Of a stretch of 64,000 nucleotides of DNA, positions 9,189-16,696 are shown piece by piece. The notes beneath the pieces were generated by a model. It was given only the letters and a program-made list of their open reading frames with translations, was not told the DNA's origin and searched no databases. The position numbers were made by a program, and so were the translations under genes. Each line of letters starts with the position of its first letter. The stretch's first letter is position 1. This DNA is from Scatosoma sp045655705 (GTDB lineage Bacteria > Bacillota > Clostridia > Christensenellales > Borkfalkiaceae). Where the stretch lies: NCBI GenBank assembly GCA_045655705.1, contig JAZOPU010000119.1:1-64000 (forward strand), in the 5' to 3' direction.

Positions 9189-10415
9189 ATGACAGCAGAA
9201 GAATTGATTGAGAAAAGCGAAAAAGAGCTTGCGGAAAAATTTAAGCTTGCGGATAAGATTAGCGAGTACAACCAAGAAAAAGTGTTGAAGGCGTTTAACG
9301 CCCATTCAATTGCGTTGCGGCATTTTAACGCGACGACGGGTTATGGGTATGGCGACGACGGAAGAGTTGCGCTTGGCGAAGTGTTTGCAAAATCGCTTGG
9401 TGCGGAAACGGGGATTGTTTCGCCTGCGCTGCTTAGCGGTACGCACGCACTTACGGTGGCGCTCTTTGGGGTGCTCCGCACGGGCGACGCCGTGCTTTGC
9501 GTATCGGGTATGCCCTACGATACCATTCGCGGAGTGATATATGGCGAGGGGAACGGATCGTTAAAAGATTTTGGTATTTCTTTTGATTGCACGGAGCTTT
9601 TAGAAAACGGCAAGTTTGATAAAGAAACCATAAAAGCGGATATCCAACGACTTGGCGATTCGCTGAAAATGATTTATATTCAGCGTTCGCGCGGATATGA
9701 ACTGCGCGACGCGTTTAATTGCGACGAAATAGAAGATATTTGTTCGTTTATCCGTTCGCTTGGCTTTAAGGGTTGTATCTTTTGCGATAATTGCTATGGG
9801 GAATTTGTAGAAATGCGCGAGCCGTGTCAAGTGGGTGCGGACGTTTGCGTGGGTTCGCTTATTAAAAACCCCGGTGGCGGACTTGCGCCAACGGGTGGTT
9901 ATATCGTAGGGAAAGAAGAATATATCGACAAAATCGGGAGAAGATTAACTGCGCCGTCTATTGGGAACGAAGTCGGTTCTTACGCCTATGGCTATCGATT
10001 GTTTTATCAAGGTCTTTTCCTTGCCCCGCACGTTGTGAATCAAGCAATCAAAGGTAGTTTGCTTATTGGGAAATGTATGGAAACGCTTGGATATGAAAAC
10101 TTTCCCAAGCTCGACAAAACGCCTGCGGATATCACGAGAGCTATACGCTTTGACACGGCGGAGCAGTTATGCGCGTTTATTCAATCGGTGCAAGAAGCGT
10201 CGCCTGTGGATAGCTTCGTAACGTTAGAGCCTTGGGATATGCCAGGGTACGATAGCAAAGTGATTATGGCGGCAGGGTGTTTTGTGGAAGGGGCGAGTAT
10301 CGAGCTTTCCGCCGACGCGCCCGTAAAAGAGCCGTACACTGCGTATTTCCAAGGCGGACTTACCTATGAGCATTGTAAATATGCATTAAAGAAAATACTC
10401 GCAAAACTGTTGTAA
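9189..10415 (+). CDS. Methionine gamma-lyase family protein (PLP enzyme, YnbB-like)
   Basis: Fold-type I PLP enzyme of the group often labelled aluminium resistance or methionine gamma-lyase family; the physiological substrate is not settled, so I give no reaction. The likely PLP lysine lies in SLIKNPGGG, with FCDNCYGEF supplying the cofactor Asp. 408 residues from the ATG at 9189, chosen because GGAG lies six bases upstream; the longer frame back to 9081 overlaps miaA and is not supported. Position after mutS-mutL-miaA matches ynbB in Bacillus. The palindrome at 9144-9174 sits just upstream. Confidence 0.88.
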   Translation: MTAEELIEKSEKELAEKFKLADKISEYNQEKVLKAFNAHSIALRHFNATTGYGYGDDGRVALGEVFAKSLGAETGIVSPALLSGTHALTVALFGVLRTGDAVLCVSGMPYDTIRGVIYGEGNGSLKDFGISFDCTELLENGKFDKETIKADIQRLGDSLKMIYIQRSRGYELRDAFNCDEIEDICSFIRSLGFKGCIFCDNCYGEFVEMREPCQVGADVCVGSLIKNPGGGLAPTGGYIVGKEEYIDKIGRRLTAPSIGNEVGSYAYGYRLFYQGLFLAPHVVNQAIKGSLLIGKCMETLGYENFPKLDKTPADITRAIRFDTAEQLCAFIQSVQEASPVDSFVTLEPWDMPGYDSKVIMAAGCFVEGASIELSADAPVKEPYTAYFQGGLTYEHCKYALKKILAKLL

Positions 10416-10445
10416 AAGATAAGGAAGGCGATTGCCTTCCTTAAA

Positions 10446-11114
10446 TTATTTCGTCAAATCCCAATCGATCGGGGTAATCCCGTGTTTTATAAGAAATTCG
10501 TTTGTTTTTGAGAAGTGTTTGCAGCCGAAAAAGCCGTTATACGCGGAAAGCGGGGACGGGTGCGCACATTCTAAAATCAAGTGTTTAGACCCGTCGATAA
10601 GCGGTTTTTTACTTCGTGCATTACCGCCCCAAAGGATAAAAACAACGTTCTCCTTTTGCTCGGAAACAATCTTGATTACGTTGTCCGTAAACCAAGCCCA
10701 ACCGCATTTTGCGTGGGAATTTGCTTGATGCGCCCGAACGGTGAGCGCAGTATTTAAAAGCAATACGCCCTGTTTTGCCCATTTGCTAAGATTTCCGCTT
10801 TTTGGCGGTTCACAGCCTATATCGGCTTTGAGTTCTTTGAATATATTTTCCAAAGACGGTGGTTTTTGTATTCCGTCTTGCACGGAAAAGCAAAGCCCGT
10901 GGGCTTGTCCTTCGTTGTGATAAGGGTCTTGCCCTAAAATTACCGTTTTCACGTTTGCAAAAGGGGTATAGCGAAAACAGTTATATAAATCGTACATATC
11001 GGGGTATACGGTATGCGTTTTATATTCTTCGATCAAAAATTGACGGATTTTTTTATATTTTTCATCGGAAAATAACGGCGCAAGCCGTTCGTTCCAATCG
11101 CCTAAATCAATCAT
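10446..11114 (-). CDS. ung: Uracil-DNA glycosylase
   Basis: Family 1 UDG that removes uracil from DNA as the first step of base-excision repair. The water-activating motif GQDPYH and the DNA-intercalation motif HPSPLSAYNGFFGC are both intact. 222 residues from the ATG at 11114, which has AAGGTG immediately upstream; an in-frame ATG at 11144 would overlap the preceding mtnN and lacks such a site. The start is 16 bases after the mtnN stop, so the two are probably one transcript. Convergent with the PLP gene to its left, with about 30 bases between stops. Confidence 0.96.
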   Translation of the reverse strand: MIDLGDWNERLAPLFSDEKYKKIRQFLIEEYKTHTVYPDMYDLYNCFRYTPFANVKTVILGQDPYHNEGQAHGLCFSVQDGIQKPPSLENIFKELKADIGCEPPKSGNLSKWAKQGVLLLNTALTVRAHQANSHAKCGWAWFTDNVIKIVSEQKENVVFILWGGNARSKKPLIDGSKHLILECAHPSPLSAYNGFFGCKHFSKTNEFLIKHGITPIDWDLTK

Positions 11115-11130
11115 ATTTTCACCTTGGTAG

Positions 11131-11787
11131 TTATAATTCTTCAAAAAACACGGGCAAAGCGGTTTTTAAATTTTCTAATGCTTTGCTTTTATTGACTAAA
11201 AATTGTTCCGTAGTGCTACCGCTCCCTGCCACGTCGGAAATGGCTTTCACGGAAAACACGGGCAGTTTCGCTGCATGCGCTGCTTGCACGATTGCACCGC
11301 CTTCCATATCTCGAATATCCGCGTTCAGCGTTTGCGTTAAAAGCGCAAAATCGACGGGGGAGTCGTTGAAACGATCGGAAGTGCCGAGCTGTCTTACGGC
11401 AAAGGGGGCGTTGAAATGACAAAGTTGTAAATAATTTTCGCTGTATTCGTCTAAAGTGCCGATTTTCGTGCCGTTGAGTTGCGTTAAGTCAAAATCAAAC
11501 TGTACGGCTGCACCGATTTGATATACTTCGCACAGTTTCGTGTCCGCATTTAATCCACCTGCAACGCCAAAGTTAAAGAGCTTGTCCACATCGAATTTGC
11601 TAATCAAAAGCTGTGTGCCAAGCGCGGCGTTTACTTTTCCAACCCCGCAAACGCATAATGCGATCTCTTTGGAATACGCTTCGCCAACGAATACGTGCTT
11701 TCCGCTAATTTCAAGGGAACGTTCGATTTTCATATCGGATAAAAGTATATCCGCTTCGCTTTGCATTGCAATCACTACACCAATCAT
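11131..11787 (-). CDS. mtnN: 5'-methylthioadenosine/S-adenosylhomocysteine nucleosidase
   Basis: Cleaves MTA and SAH to adenine and the thioribose or ribosyl-homocysteine product, recycling SAM by-products. The N-terminal MIGVVIAMQSEADIL and the substrate-binding segment around VRQLGTSDRF and DMEGGAIVQAAH are characteristic; the late motif KAISDVAG contains the catalytic Asp. 218 residues, slightly shorter than E. coli Pfs. AAGGA precedes the ATG. It lies between the phosphopantetheinyl transferase and ung on the minus strand. Confidence 0.92.
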   Translation of the reverse strand: MIGVVIAMQSEADILLSDMKIERSLEISGKHVFVGEAYSKEIALCVCGVGKVNAALGTQLLISKFDVDKLFNFGVAGGLNADTKLCEVYQIGAAVQFDFDLTQLNGTKIGTLDEYSENYLQLCHFNAPFAVRQLGTSDRFNDSPVDFALLTQTLNADIRDMEGGAIVQAAHAAKLPVFSVKAISDVAGSGSTTEQFLVNKSKALENLKTALPVFFEEL

Positions 11788-11810
11788 AATGAAAAAATCC
11801 TTTTATTTTC

Positions 11811-11839
11811 TTGTATTTTGTTTATCGTTGTGCTATAAT
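11811..11839 (+). promoter_or_regulatory. Possible promoter antisense to the phosphopantetheinyl transferase gene
   Basis: TTGTAT (11811-11816), 17-bp spacer, TATAAT (11834-11839) on the plus strand. No plus-strand gene begins before 12391, so a transcript from here would run antisense through the gene at 11833-12357. It could be a chance match in AT-rich sequence. Confidence 0.35.
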
Positions 11840-12357
11840 GTAACTATCTCTGCGTGAGAAAAATCCTTTTCGGAGCAAACGGTAAGATAGAAGCCGTTAT
11901 ATTCGCGTAAAGAAATTTGAACGGGCAAGGATACGTCTTTATAATACAATTTCCCGTCCATAAAAAGTAAAGAGGAGAAATCGCGTGAAAGTTTTCCGCC
12001 TAACCATTTAATACCGCTTTCCTTAGCGGTGAAATGCCGTAAAAAATCTTGCGTGTTTTTGATTTTTTTCCGTTCGATTTCGGGGAATTTGCGGATAATG
12101 GGCAAATAGTTTACGGTGCGATTATTTTTTTCTACGTCCAGCCCCACGTTTTCGTCGCAAAAAGCGATAAAAAGAGCGTCTTCGCTATGGGATATAGAAA
12201 AAAATAACGGCAGGGTGGATTGGGCAAGATAGGGCTTTCCGTTTTCCGTTCGTAAAATTTGCGGGTTGGAATACCCGAAATAATCTTGTAAAATTTTTTT
12301 AACCGCGTCTTCGCTGGATGCGAACGCGCTACGTTTTGTATAAAAAATTTTTTCCAT
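11833..12357 (-). CDS. 4'-phosphopantetheinyl transferase superfamily protein (Sfp type)
   Basis: Transfers phosphopantetheine from CoA to a carrier-protein serine. Motifs in order: NGKPYL, FSISHS, GLDVEK (the metal-binding Asp-x-Glu) and FTAKESGIKWLGGKL. 174 residues, shorter than Sfp and between the AcpS and Sfp sizes; no polyketide or peptide synthase genes are nearby, so it may serve the fatty-acid ACP, but that is inference. The promoter read on this strand is a perfect TTGACA-17-TATAAT whose -35 box lies inside the start of the divergent gene at 12391; the predicted transcript starts about five bases before the ATG and no ribosome-binding site is visible. Confidence 0.87.
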   Translation of the reverse strand: MEKIFYTKRSAFASSEDAVKKILQDYFGYSNPQILRTENGKPYLAQSTLPLFFSISHSEDALFIAFCDENVGLDVEKNNRTVNYLPIIRKFPEIERKKIKNTQDFLRHFTAKESGIKWLGGKLSRDFSSLLFMDGKLYYKDVSLPVQISLREYNGFYLTVCSEKDFSHAEIVTL

Positions 12358-12368
12358 ATTTAGGTACT

Positions 12369-12397
12369 ATTATAACAGGAGAAAAAGAAAATGTCAA
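12369..12397 (-). promoter_or_regulatory. Consensus sigma-A promoter for the phosphopantetheinyl transferase
   Basis: On the minus strand TTGACA (12397-12392), 17-bp spacer, TATAAT (12374-12369). The -35 box overlaps codons 1-3 of the divergent CDS starting at 12391. The expected start near 12362 leaves a leader of about five bases. Confidence 0.7.
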
Positions 12398-12846
12398 GAG
12401 CAAAAAGGGCAAAAGAATATTTTAAAGCGGGCTATAATTGTTCTCAAGCGGTTGCGCTCGCGTTTGCGGATCTTATGGATTTAGACGAAAAAATGATTGC
12501 AAAAATTACGCAACCTTTTGGCGGGGGTATGGGCAGACTGCGTTTAACTTGCGGTGCAGTAAGCGGTATGGCAACGGTGATTGGAGCAATTTTTGGAGAT
12601 GCCGAGCTTACGGCAGACGGGAAAAAGAACACGTATTCGATAGTGCAGGAAGTTTGCGGGGCGTTTAAAAACGAGTGCGGAAGCTTGATATGTGGAGAAT
12701 TGCTCACGGGTGCAAATTTACATGTAGAAGTGGGTGGGGAAGCGGAAAAACGCACGAACGAATACTATAAAAAACGCCCGTGCGCCGAACTTGTTTATAC
12801 CGCCGCGCGTATTTTAGAAGAATTTTTGGAAAAGAAAAATATTTAA
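12391..12846 (+). CDS. C_GCAxxG_C_C family protein
   Basis: Small cysteine-rich protein of the C_GCAxxG_C_C family, often seen beside redox or metal-related genes in anaerobes; function unknown. The conserved cysteines are visible in YNCSQAV, TCGAVSG, CGSLICGEL and RPCAELV, a spacing that suggests a metal or cluster site. 151 residues, full length for the family. GGAG precedes the ATG. Only 33 bases separate it from the divergent phosphopantetheinyl transferase, so any promoter must reach into that gene. Confidence 0.85.
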   Translation: MSRAKRAKEYFKAGYNCSQAVALAFADLMDLDEKMIAKITQPFGGGMGRLRLTCGAVSGMATVIGAIFGDAELTADGKKNTYSIVQEVCGAFKNECGSLICGELLTGANLHVEVGGEAEKRTNEYYKKRPCAELVYTAARILEEFLEKKNI

Positions 12847-12857
12847 ACGTAATATAT

Positions 12858-12886
12858 TTGACTTACCATTTTTTTTGTGTTAAACT
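12858..12886 (+). promoter_or_regulatory. Sigma-A promoter for the Gfo/Idh/MocA gene
   Basis: TTGACT (12858-12863), 17-bp spacer, TAAACT (12881-12886), with the start codon and AGGAG about 30 bases further on. Confidence 0.65.
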
Positions 12887-12916
12887 ATATCCACAATCAA
12901 TTAGGAGAACGAAACT

Positions 12917-14173
12917 ATGGACAAATTAAAAATTGGTTTTATCGGTTTAGGACAGCGCGGTGCGGCGTACGGTATGACTGATGGGAGCATCGGCTTGCTT
13001 GGCAACGTTTTGAAAAATTCCGACGACGTTATCGTTACGGTCATTTGCGATCGCTATCAAGAACGTTTAGACGCGGCGAGTGAAAAAATCGTTGCGCACG
13101 GTTATCCCGTGCCTATGCAAACGACGGACTATAAAGACGTTATGAACGCGGATATCGACGCAATCATCATTTCCACGAGCTGGGATATGCACGTAAAAGT
13201 AGCGCTCGAAGGTATGCGCGCGGGTATTCCTGTTGCCATGGAAGTTGGCGGAACGCATAATATCGACGATTGTTGGAAGCTTGTCGATTGCTACGAAGAA
13301 ACGGGCACGCCGATATTCTTTATGGAAAACTGCTGTTATAACAAGGACGAAGCGCTTGTAACTTCGCTTGCAAGAAACGGGGTTTTGGGCGAGATTGCCT
13401 ATTGCCAAGGCTATTACTGCCATGACCTTCGCGAAGAAATTTCGGGCGGTATCGACACGCATCACTACCGCTTGGAAGAATACACCAACCACAACTGCGA
13501 AAACTATCCCACGCACGAGCTTGGACCGATTGCTAAACTTCTCAATATCACGAGCGGAAATAGATTTACAAAGCTTGTTTCTATGTCCTCAAAAGCAGTG
13601 GGCTTGCACGAATACATAATGAATAATCCCAAATATAAAGACCGTTTGGGAGATAGAAAATTTAAACAAGGCGACGTTACGACGACGATGATCGAATGTG
13701 AAAACGGTGAAACGATTTTCTTAAAACTCGACACGACTTTGCCTCGTTTATACGAACGCGGACTTACGGCAAGCGGAACGAAAGGCTTCTATTGCCAAAC
13801 CACGCAAAGCGTAATCGTTGACGACGGCAGTATCGATCACGAGCACACGTCTTATAAAGATATGTTCTTCACGCAAAAGAACTACGACGAGTATTTGCCT
13901 GACGATTGGCGTTTGATTACCGCAGAGCAAATTAAATCTGGGCACGGCGGTATGGACTTTATCATGCTCAAACATTTCTTCAAGTGCTTGAAAGAGAAAA
14001 AGCCTATGCCCATCGACGTATACGACGCGGTTACTTGGATGTGCGTTACAGCGCTTTCCGAGCAATCTATTGCAAACGGTAGCGCGCCCGTGGAATGTCC
14101 CGATTTCACGCGCGGTAAATACAAAACGCGTAAGACGGTAGACGTGTTCGAGTTCCCGACCGTGAATAAGTAA
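12917..14173 (+). CDS. Gfo/Idh/MocA family oxidoreductase
   Basis: NAD(P)-dependent oxidoreductase or glycoside-processing enzyme of the glucose-fructose oxidoreductase family. The N-terminal Rossmann motif is IGFIGLGQRGAAYG; MEVGGTHNIDDCWKL carries the usual family Glu region and NCENYPTHELGPIAKLL contains the substrate-site His. 418 residues, normal. Related proteins include alpha-N-acetylgalactosaminidases of this fold, so a hydrolytic sugar role is possible; the substrate cannot be read from sequence. It has its own promoter and is followed by a ROK kinase and a GH31 enzyme, a sugar-use setting. Confidence 0.88.
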   Translation: MDKLKIGFIGLGQRGAAYGMTDGSIGLLGNVLKNSDDVIVTVICDRYQERLDAASEKIVAHGYPVPMQTTDYKDVMNADIDAIIISTSWDMHVKVALEGMRAGIPVAMEVGGTHNIDDCWKLVDCYEETGTPIFFMENCCYNKDEALVTSLARNGVLGEIAYCQGYYCHDLREEISGGIDTHHYRLEEYTNHNCENYPTHELGPIAKLLNITSGNRFTKLVSMSSKAVGLHEYIMNNPKYKDRLGDRKFKQGDVTTTMIECENGETIFLKLDTTLPRLYERGLTASGTKGFYCQTTQSVIVDDGSIDHEHTSYKDMFFTQKNYDEYLPDDWRLITAEQIKSGHGGMDFIMLKHFFKCLKEKKPMPIDVYDAVTWMCVTALSEQSIANGSAPVECPDFTRGKYKTRKTVDVFEFPTVNK

Positions 14174-14228
14174 ATTTTGCGATCCTTACGAAAAATTATT
14201 TGAATATTTATCAAATTCCCTGCGCATA

Positions 14229-14257
14229 TTGACACGCGGGGAATTTTTCGTTATAAT
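14229..14257 (+). promoter_or_regulatory. Sigma-A promoter for the ROK kinase
   Basis: TTGACA (14229-14234), 17-bp spacer, TATAAT (14252-14257). The predicted start near 14264 excludes the upstream in-frame starts and fixes the ATG at 14283. Confidence 0.8.
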
Positions 14258-14282
14258 GAAAGAAAAAAGTACGGGGCAGGCT

Positions 14283-15245
14283 ATGGAAAAGTATATTGTC
14301 GGCATTGATCTTGGCGGAACGAGCGCGAAAGGCGGATTGTTTTCCTTTGACGGAGAACTTATTTGCTGTGAAAAAGTGGATACAAACAAGGCGGACGGTT
14401 TTCAAGGCACGCTGAAAAAGCTTGCAAGCCTTGCCTTTGCGCTTGCTAAAAAGGCGGGCATGGATTTTTCACTTGTTATGGCGATTGGTTGCGGGGCACC
14501 GGGGGTGGTGGATAGTAGAAAAGGCGTTATTTTGCGTTGGAGTAATTTTGATTGGCAGGACGTGCCCTTTGCAAAAACGCTTTCTGATCTAACTCAAAAA
14601 CCCGTATACGTTGCAAACGACGCGAACGTGGCAGCGCTTGGAGAAGCTCGGTTTGGCGCGACGGCGCAATATCAAAGCAGTATCTTGCTTACGCTCGGTA
14701 CAGGCGTTGGCGGGGGGATCGTGTTTGACGGAAAACTCATTGAAGGATATCAAAGCGCGGGTGCGGAGCTTGGGCATATCACCATACGCGAAGGCGGACT
14801 TCCCTGTGCGTGCGGACGTCGCGGTTGTTATGAAAAATACGCTTCGGCAACCGCGCTCATATCGCAAACACGGCACGCCATGGTGGAAAATTTACACAGT
14901 AAAATGTGGGAGCTTGTAGACGGGAAAATAGAAAACGTTGGGGGAAGAACGGCGTTTGAAGCCGCAACACAGGGCGACGAAACGGCACAGCGCGTTATCA
15001 ATCAATACGTAGGCTATCTATCCGAAGGTATTGCGGACTTTGTGAATATTTTGCGCCCCGAAGCGATCGTGCTTGGCGGTGGGATTGCCAACGAAGGCGA
15101 AGCTTTGTTCGCACCCCTTCGCAAAGCCGTAGACGAGAGAACGTATATCGCTATGGATATCGTACCGCTTAAAATCGTGGGGGCAAAGCTTGGCAATCAA
15201 GCGGGAATGTACGGCGCGTATTCGATAGCGAAAGATAATTTATAA
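14283..15245 (+). CDS. ROK family sugar kinase (glucokinase-like)
   Basis: ATP-dependent hexose kinase of the ROK family, probably glucokinase, phosphorylating glucose released by enzymes such as the GH31 protein downstream. ATP site IGIDLGGTSAKGG-like near residues 6-17, catalytic Asp in VANDANVAALGEA, phosphate loop LGTGVGGGIV, and the zinc motif CACGRRGCYE following GAELGHI. No N-terminal helix-turn-helix, so it is a kinase rather than a NagC/XylR-type repressor. 320 residues. ATG 14283 is used because the promoter at 14229-14257 lies over the earlier candidates; GGGGCAGG precedes it. Confidence 0.92.
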   Translation: MEKYIVGIDLGGTSAKGGLFSFDGELICCEKVDTNKADGFQGTLKKLASLAFALAKKAGMDFSLVMAIGCGAPGVVDSRKGVILRWSNFDWQDVPFAKTLSDLTQKPVYVANDANVAALGEARFGATAQYQSSILLTLGTGVGGGIVFDGKLIEGYQSAGAELGHITIREGGLPCACGRRGCYEKYASATALISQTRHAMVENLHSKMWELVDGKIENVGGRTAFEAATQGDETAQRVINQYVGYLSEGIADFVNILRPEAIVLGGGIANEGEALFAPLRKAVDERTYIAMDIVPLKIVGAKLGNQAGMYGAYSIAKDNL

Positions 15246-15254
15246 TCTGGTTTT

Positions 15255-15283
15255 GTATCAAAAATTTTGCATTGGGCATACTT
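15255..15283 (+). promoter_or_regulatory. Possible forespore (SigF/SigG-like) promoter
   Basis: GTATC (15255-15259) and GGGCATACTT (15274-15283) resemble SigF (GYWTA / GGnnAnAhTR) and SigG (CATnhTA) elements with one or two mismatches. No good sigma-A promoter is visible here. Weak evidence. Confidence 0.3.
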
Positions 15284-15316
15284 TGAGTAGTGAGTAAAAC
15301 GAAAGGAGTGTGTCCA

Positions 15317-16591
15317 ATGAATCCATTTAATGAAAAGCCTATTGCGCTTGAAAAAAGCTTCCAAAACTGGAAAGAGTTGTATCCAAAGTCTTATGATAAA
15401 CGGGAAGTGGATCCCTACACGAAAACGCGTATCATTTTAATGAATGGCACGGAATTTGAAGCAAATTGGTTTTCGCATCAATTTGCTCGGCATACGGATA
15501 ATAACGATTTACGCCGTGAACTTGCGTTGACGCGTATGATCGAAAAGCAACAGCAACTGAAAATTTCATTGCTCAAACCCATGAACGAAACGGTGCTTGA
15601 ACATACCATCGGTTATGAACAGCTTGCCGTGGATTTAACGGCAGAGCTTGCCAAGCGTGAACTGGATTGCAACGTGAAAACGGCGTTAGATTTCGCACTT
15701 TTAGAAGACTTTGATCATTTGTACCGCTATGCTAATTTATTGGAAATGGAACAAGGGGTATACGCGGAATGGCTGGTTGGACGATACACGGAAATTATGC
15801 CCGGCAGACCTACGATTGCGCATCATAGATATCCCAAGGATAACGTGAAAAAGTGCATCAACGCCAAAAAATCGGAAGTGCAAACGGTGCTTTCTACAAT
15901 GATTATCACCGCAGCCGAACAGCAAACAATGAATTATTATATGAACGTAACCAACTTTGCTTGTTCGGATATGGGGCGCAAGCTTTATCAAGAGATCGCA
16001 CTTGTAGAAGAAGAACACGTAACGCAATACGAATCGCTTATGGATCCCAACGCAACTTGGCTTGAAATGTTGCTTTGGCACGAATATTGCGAATGTTATT
16101 TGTATTGGTCGTGCTACAAAACGGAAACGGACGCACGCATTCGGAAGTTTTGGGAAGAAAACCTTGAATTTGAAATTGCGCAGTTGCATAAAGCGGCGGA
16201 GCTTTTGCAAAAATACGAAAATAAGCATTGGCAAGAAGTTATTCCTTGCGGTGATTTCCCCGCGCCCATTTGCTTGCACGAAAATATCGATTACGTGCGT
16301 AAAATCCTTGGGGATACCGTGCAATATACCTCCGATCGGGAAGAGTATAAAAAAGTCAAAGATTTACCCAAAGACGCGGACTTTTTCGCGTATCAGGAAA
16401 TTATCAATCCTTCCACGGATATCGTACCGTCGCATTGCGTGATAGAGAACTTTATTCGTCGTCGCGGTGCGGATTATCGATATCAAGTGGCGCAAAGTCC
16501 CGTGCCCGAGCTTCGCAACCGCAGACAGGATAACACCTGCGTAGGTCGTAAGCCCAACGCCGCGGATTCGTCGGATTTTTTCTGTAACTAA
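15317..16591 (+). CDS. Ferritin-like protein of unknown function
   Basis: I do not recognise a named family. The helical core has carboxylate/histidine spacing like a diiron four-helix bundle: LEHTIGYEQ (helix 1), LLEDFDHLYRYA (helix 2), TAAEQQTMNYY (helix 3), LVEEEHVTQYESL (helix 4, ExxH). A further helix pair follows (WHEYCECYLYW, LEFEIAQLHKAAELL), then a basic, Cys-containing C-terminal tail ending in FFCN. 424 residues; no signal peptide or membrane segment. AAAGGAG precedes ATG 15317; the frame upstream to 15290 is not supported. It is a single gene ended by a strong hairpin at 16597-16621. The upstream region resembles a forespore promoter, so a spore role is possible but unproven. Confidence 0.75.
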   Translation: MNPFNEKPIALEKSFQNWKELYPKSYDKREVDPYTKTRIILMNGTEFEANWFSHQFARHTDNNDLRRELALTRMIEKQQQLKISLLKPMNETVLEHTIGYEQLAVDLTAELAKRELDCNVKTALDFALLEDFDHLYRYANLLEMEQGVYAEWLVGRYTEIMPGRPTIAHHRYPKDNVKKCINAKKSEVQTVLSTMIITAAEQQTMNYYMNVTNFACSDMGRKLYQEIALVEEEHVTQYESLMDPNATWLEMLLWHEYCECYLYWSCYKTETDARIRKFWEENLEFEIAQLHKAAELLQKYENKHWQEVIPCGDFPAPICLHENIDYVRKILGDTVQYTSDREEYKKVKDLPKDADFFAYQEIINPSTDIVPSHCVIENFIRRRGADYRYQVAQSPVPELRNRRQDNTCVGRKPNAADSSDFFCN

Positions 16592-16596
16592 ACGTA

Positions 16597-16621
16597 TTCC
16601 ACCTGCCTTTGGCGGGTGGAA
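16597..16621 (+). terminator. Hairpin after the ferritin-like gene
   Basis: An 11-bp stem (TTCCACCTGCC with GGCGGGTGGAA, one G-U pair) and a TTT loop, followed by a weak ATTTATAT tract. Confidence 0.6.
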
Positions 16622-16646
16622 ATTTATATGCGAGAGTAAAAATCGT

Positions 16647-16675
16647 TTGTATATTTTCTTTGTTTGTGCTATACT
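16647..16675 (+). promoter_or_regulatory. Sigma-A promoter for the GH31 gene
   Basis: TTGTAT (16647-16652), 17-bp spacer, TATACT (16670-16675); this excludes the GTG at 16664 as a start. Confidence 0.65.
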
Positions 16676-16696
16676 AAAAACATAGGGACACGATAT

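Noticed and set aside
14229..14282. Earlier starts for the ROK kinase
   Set aside because: A TTGACA-17-TATAAT promoter overlies these codons, so they would not be transcribed as a start.
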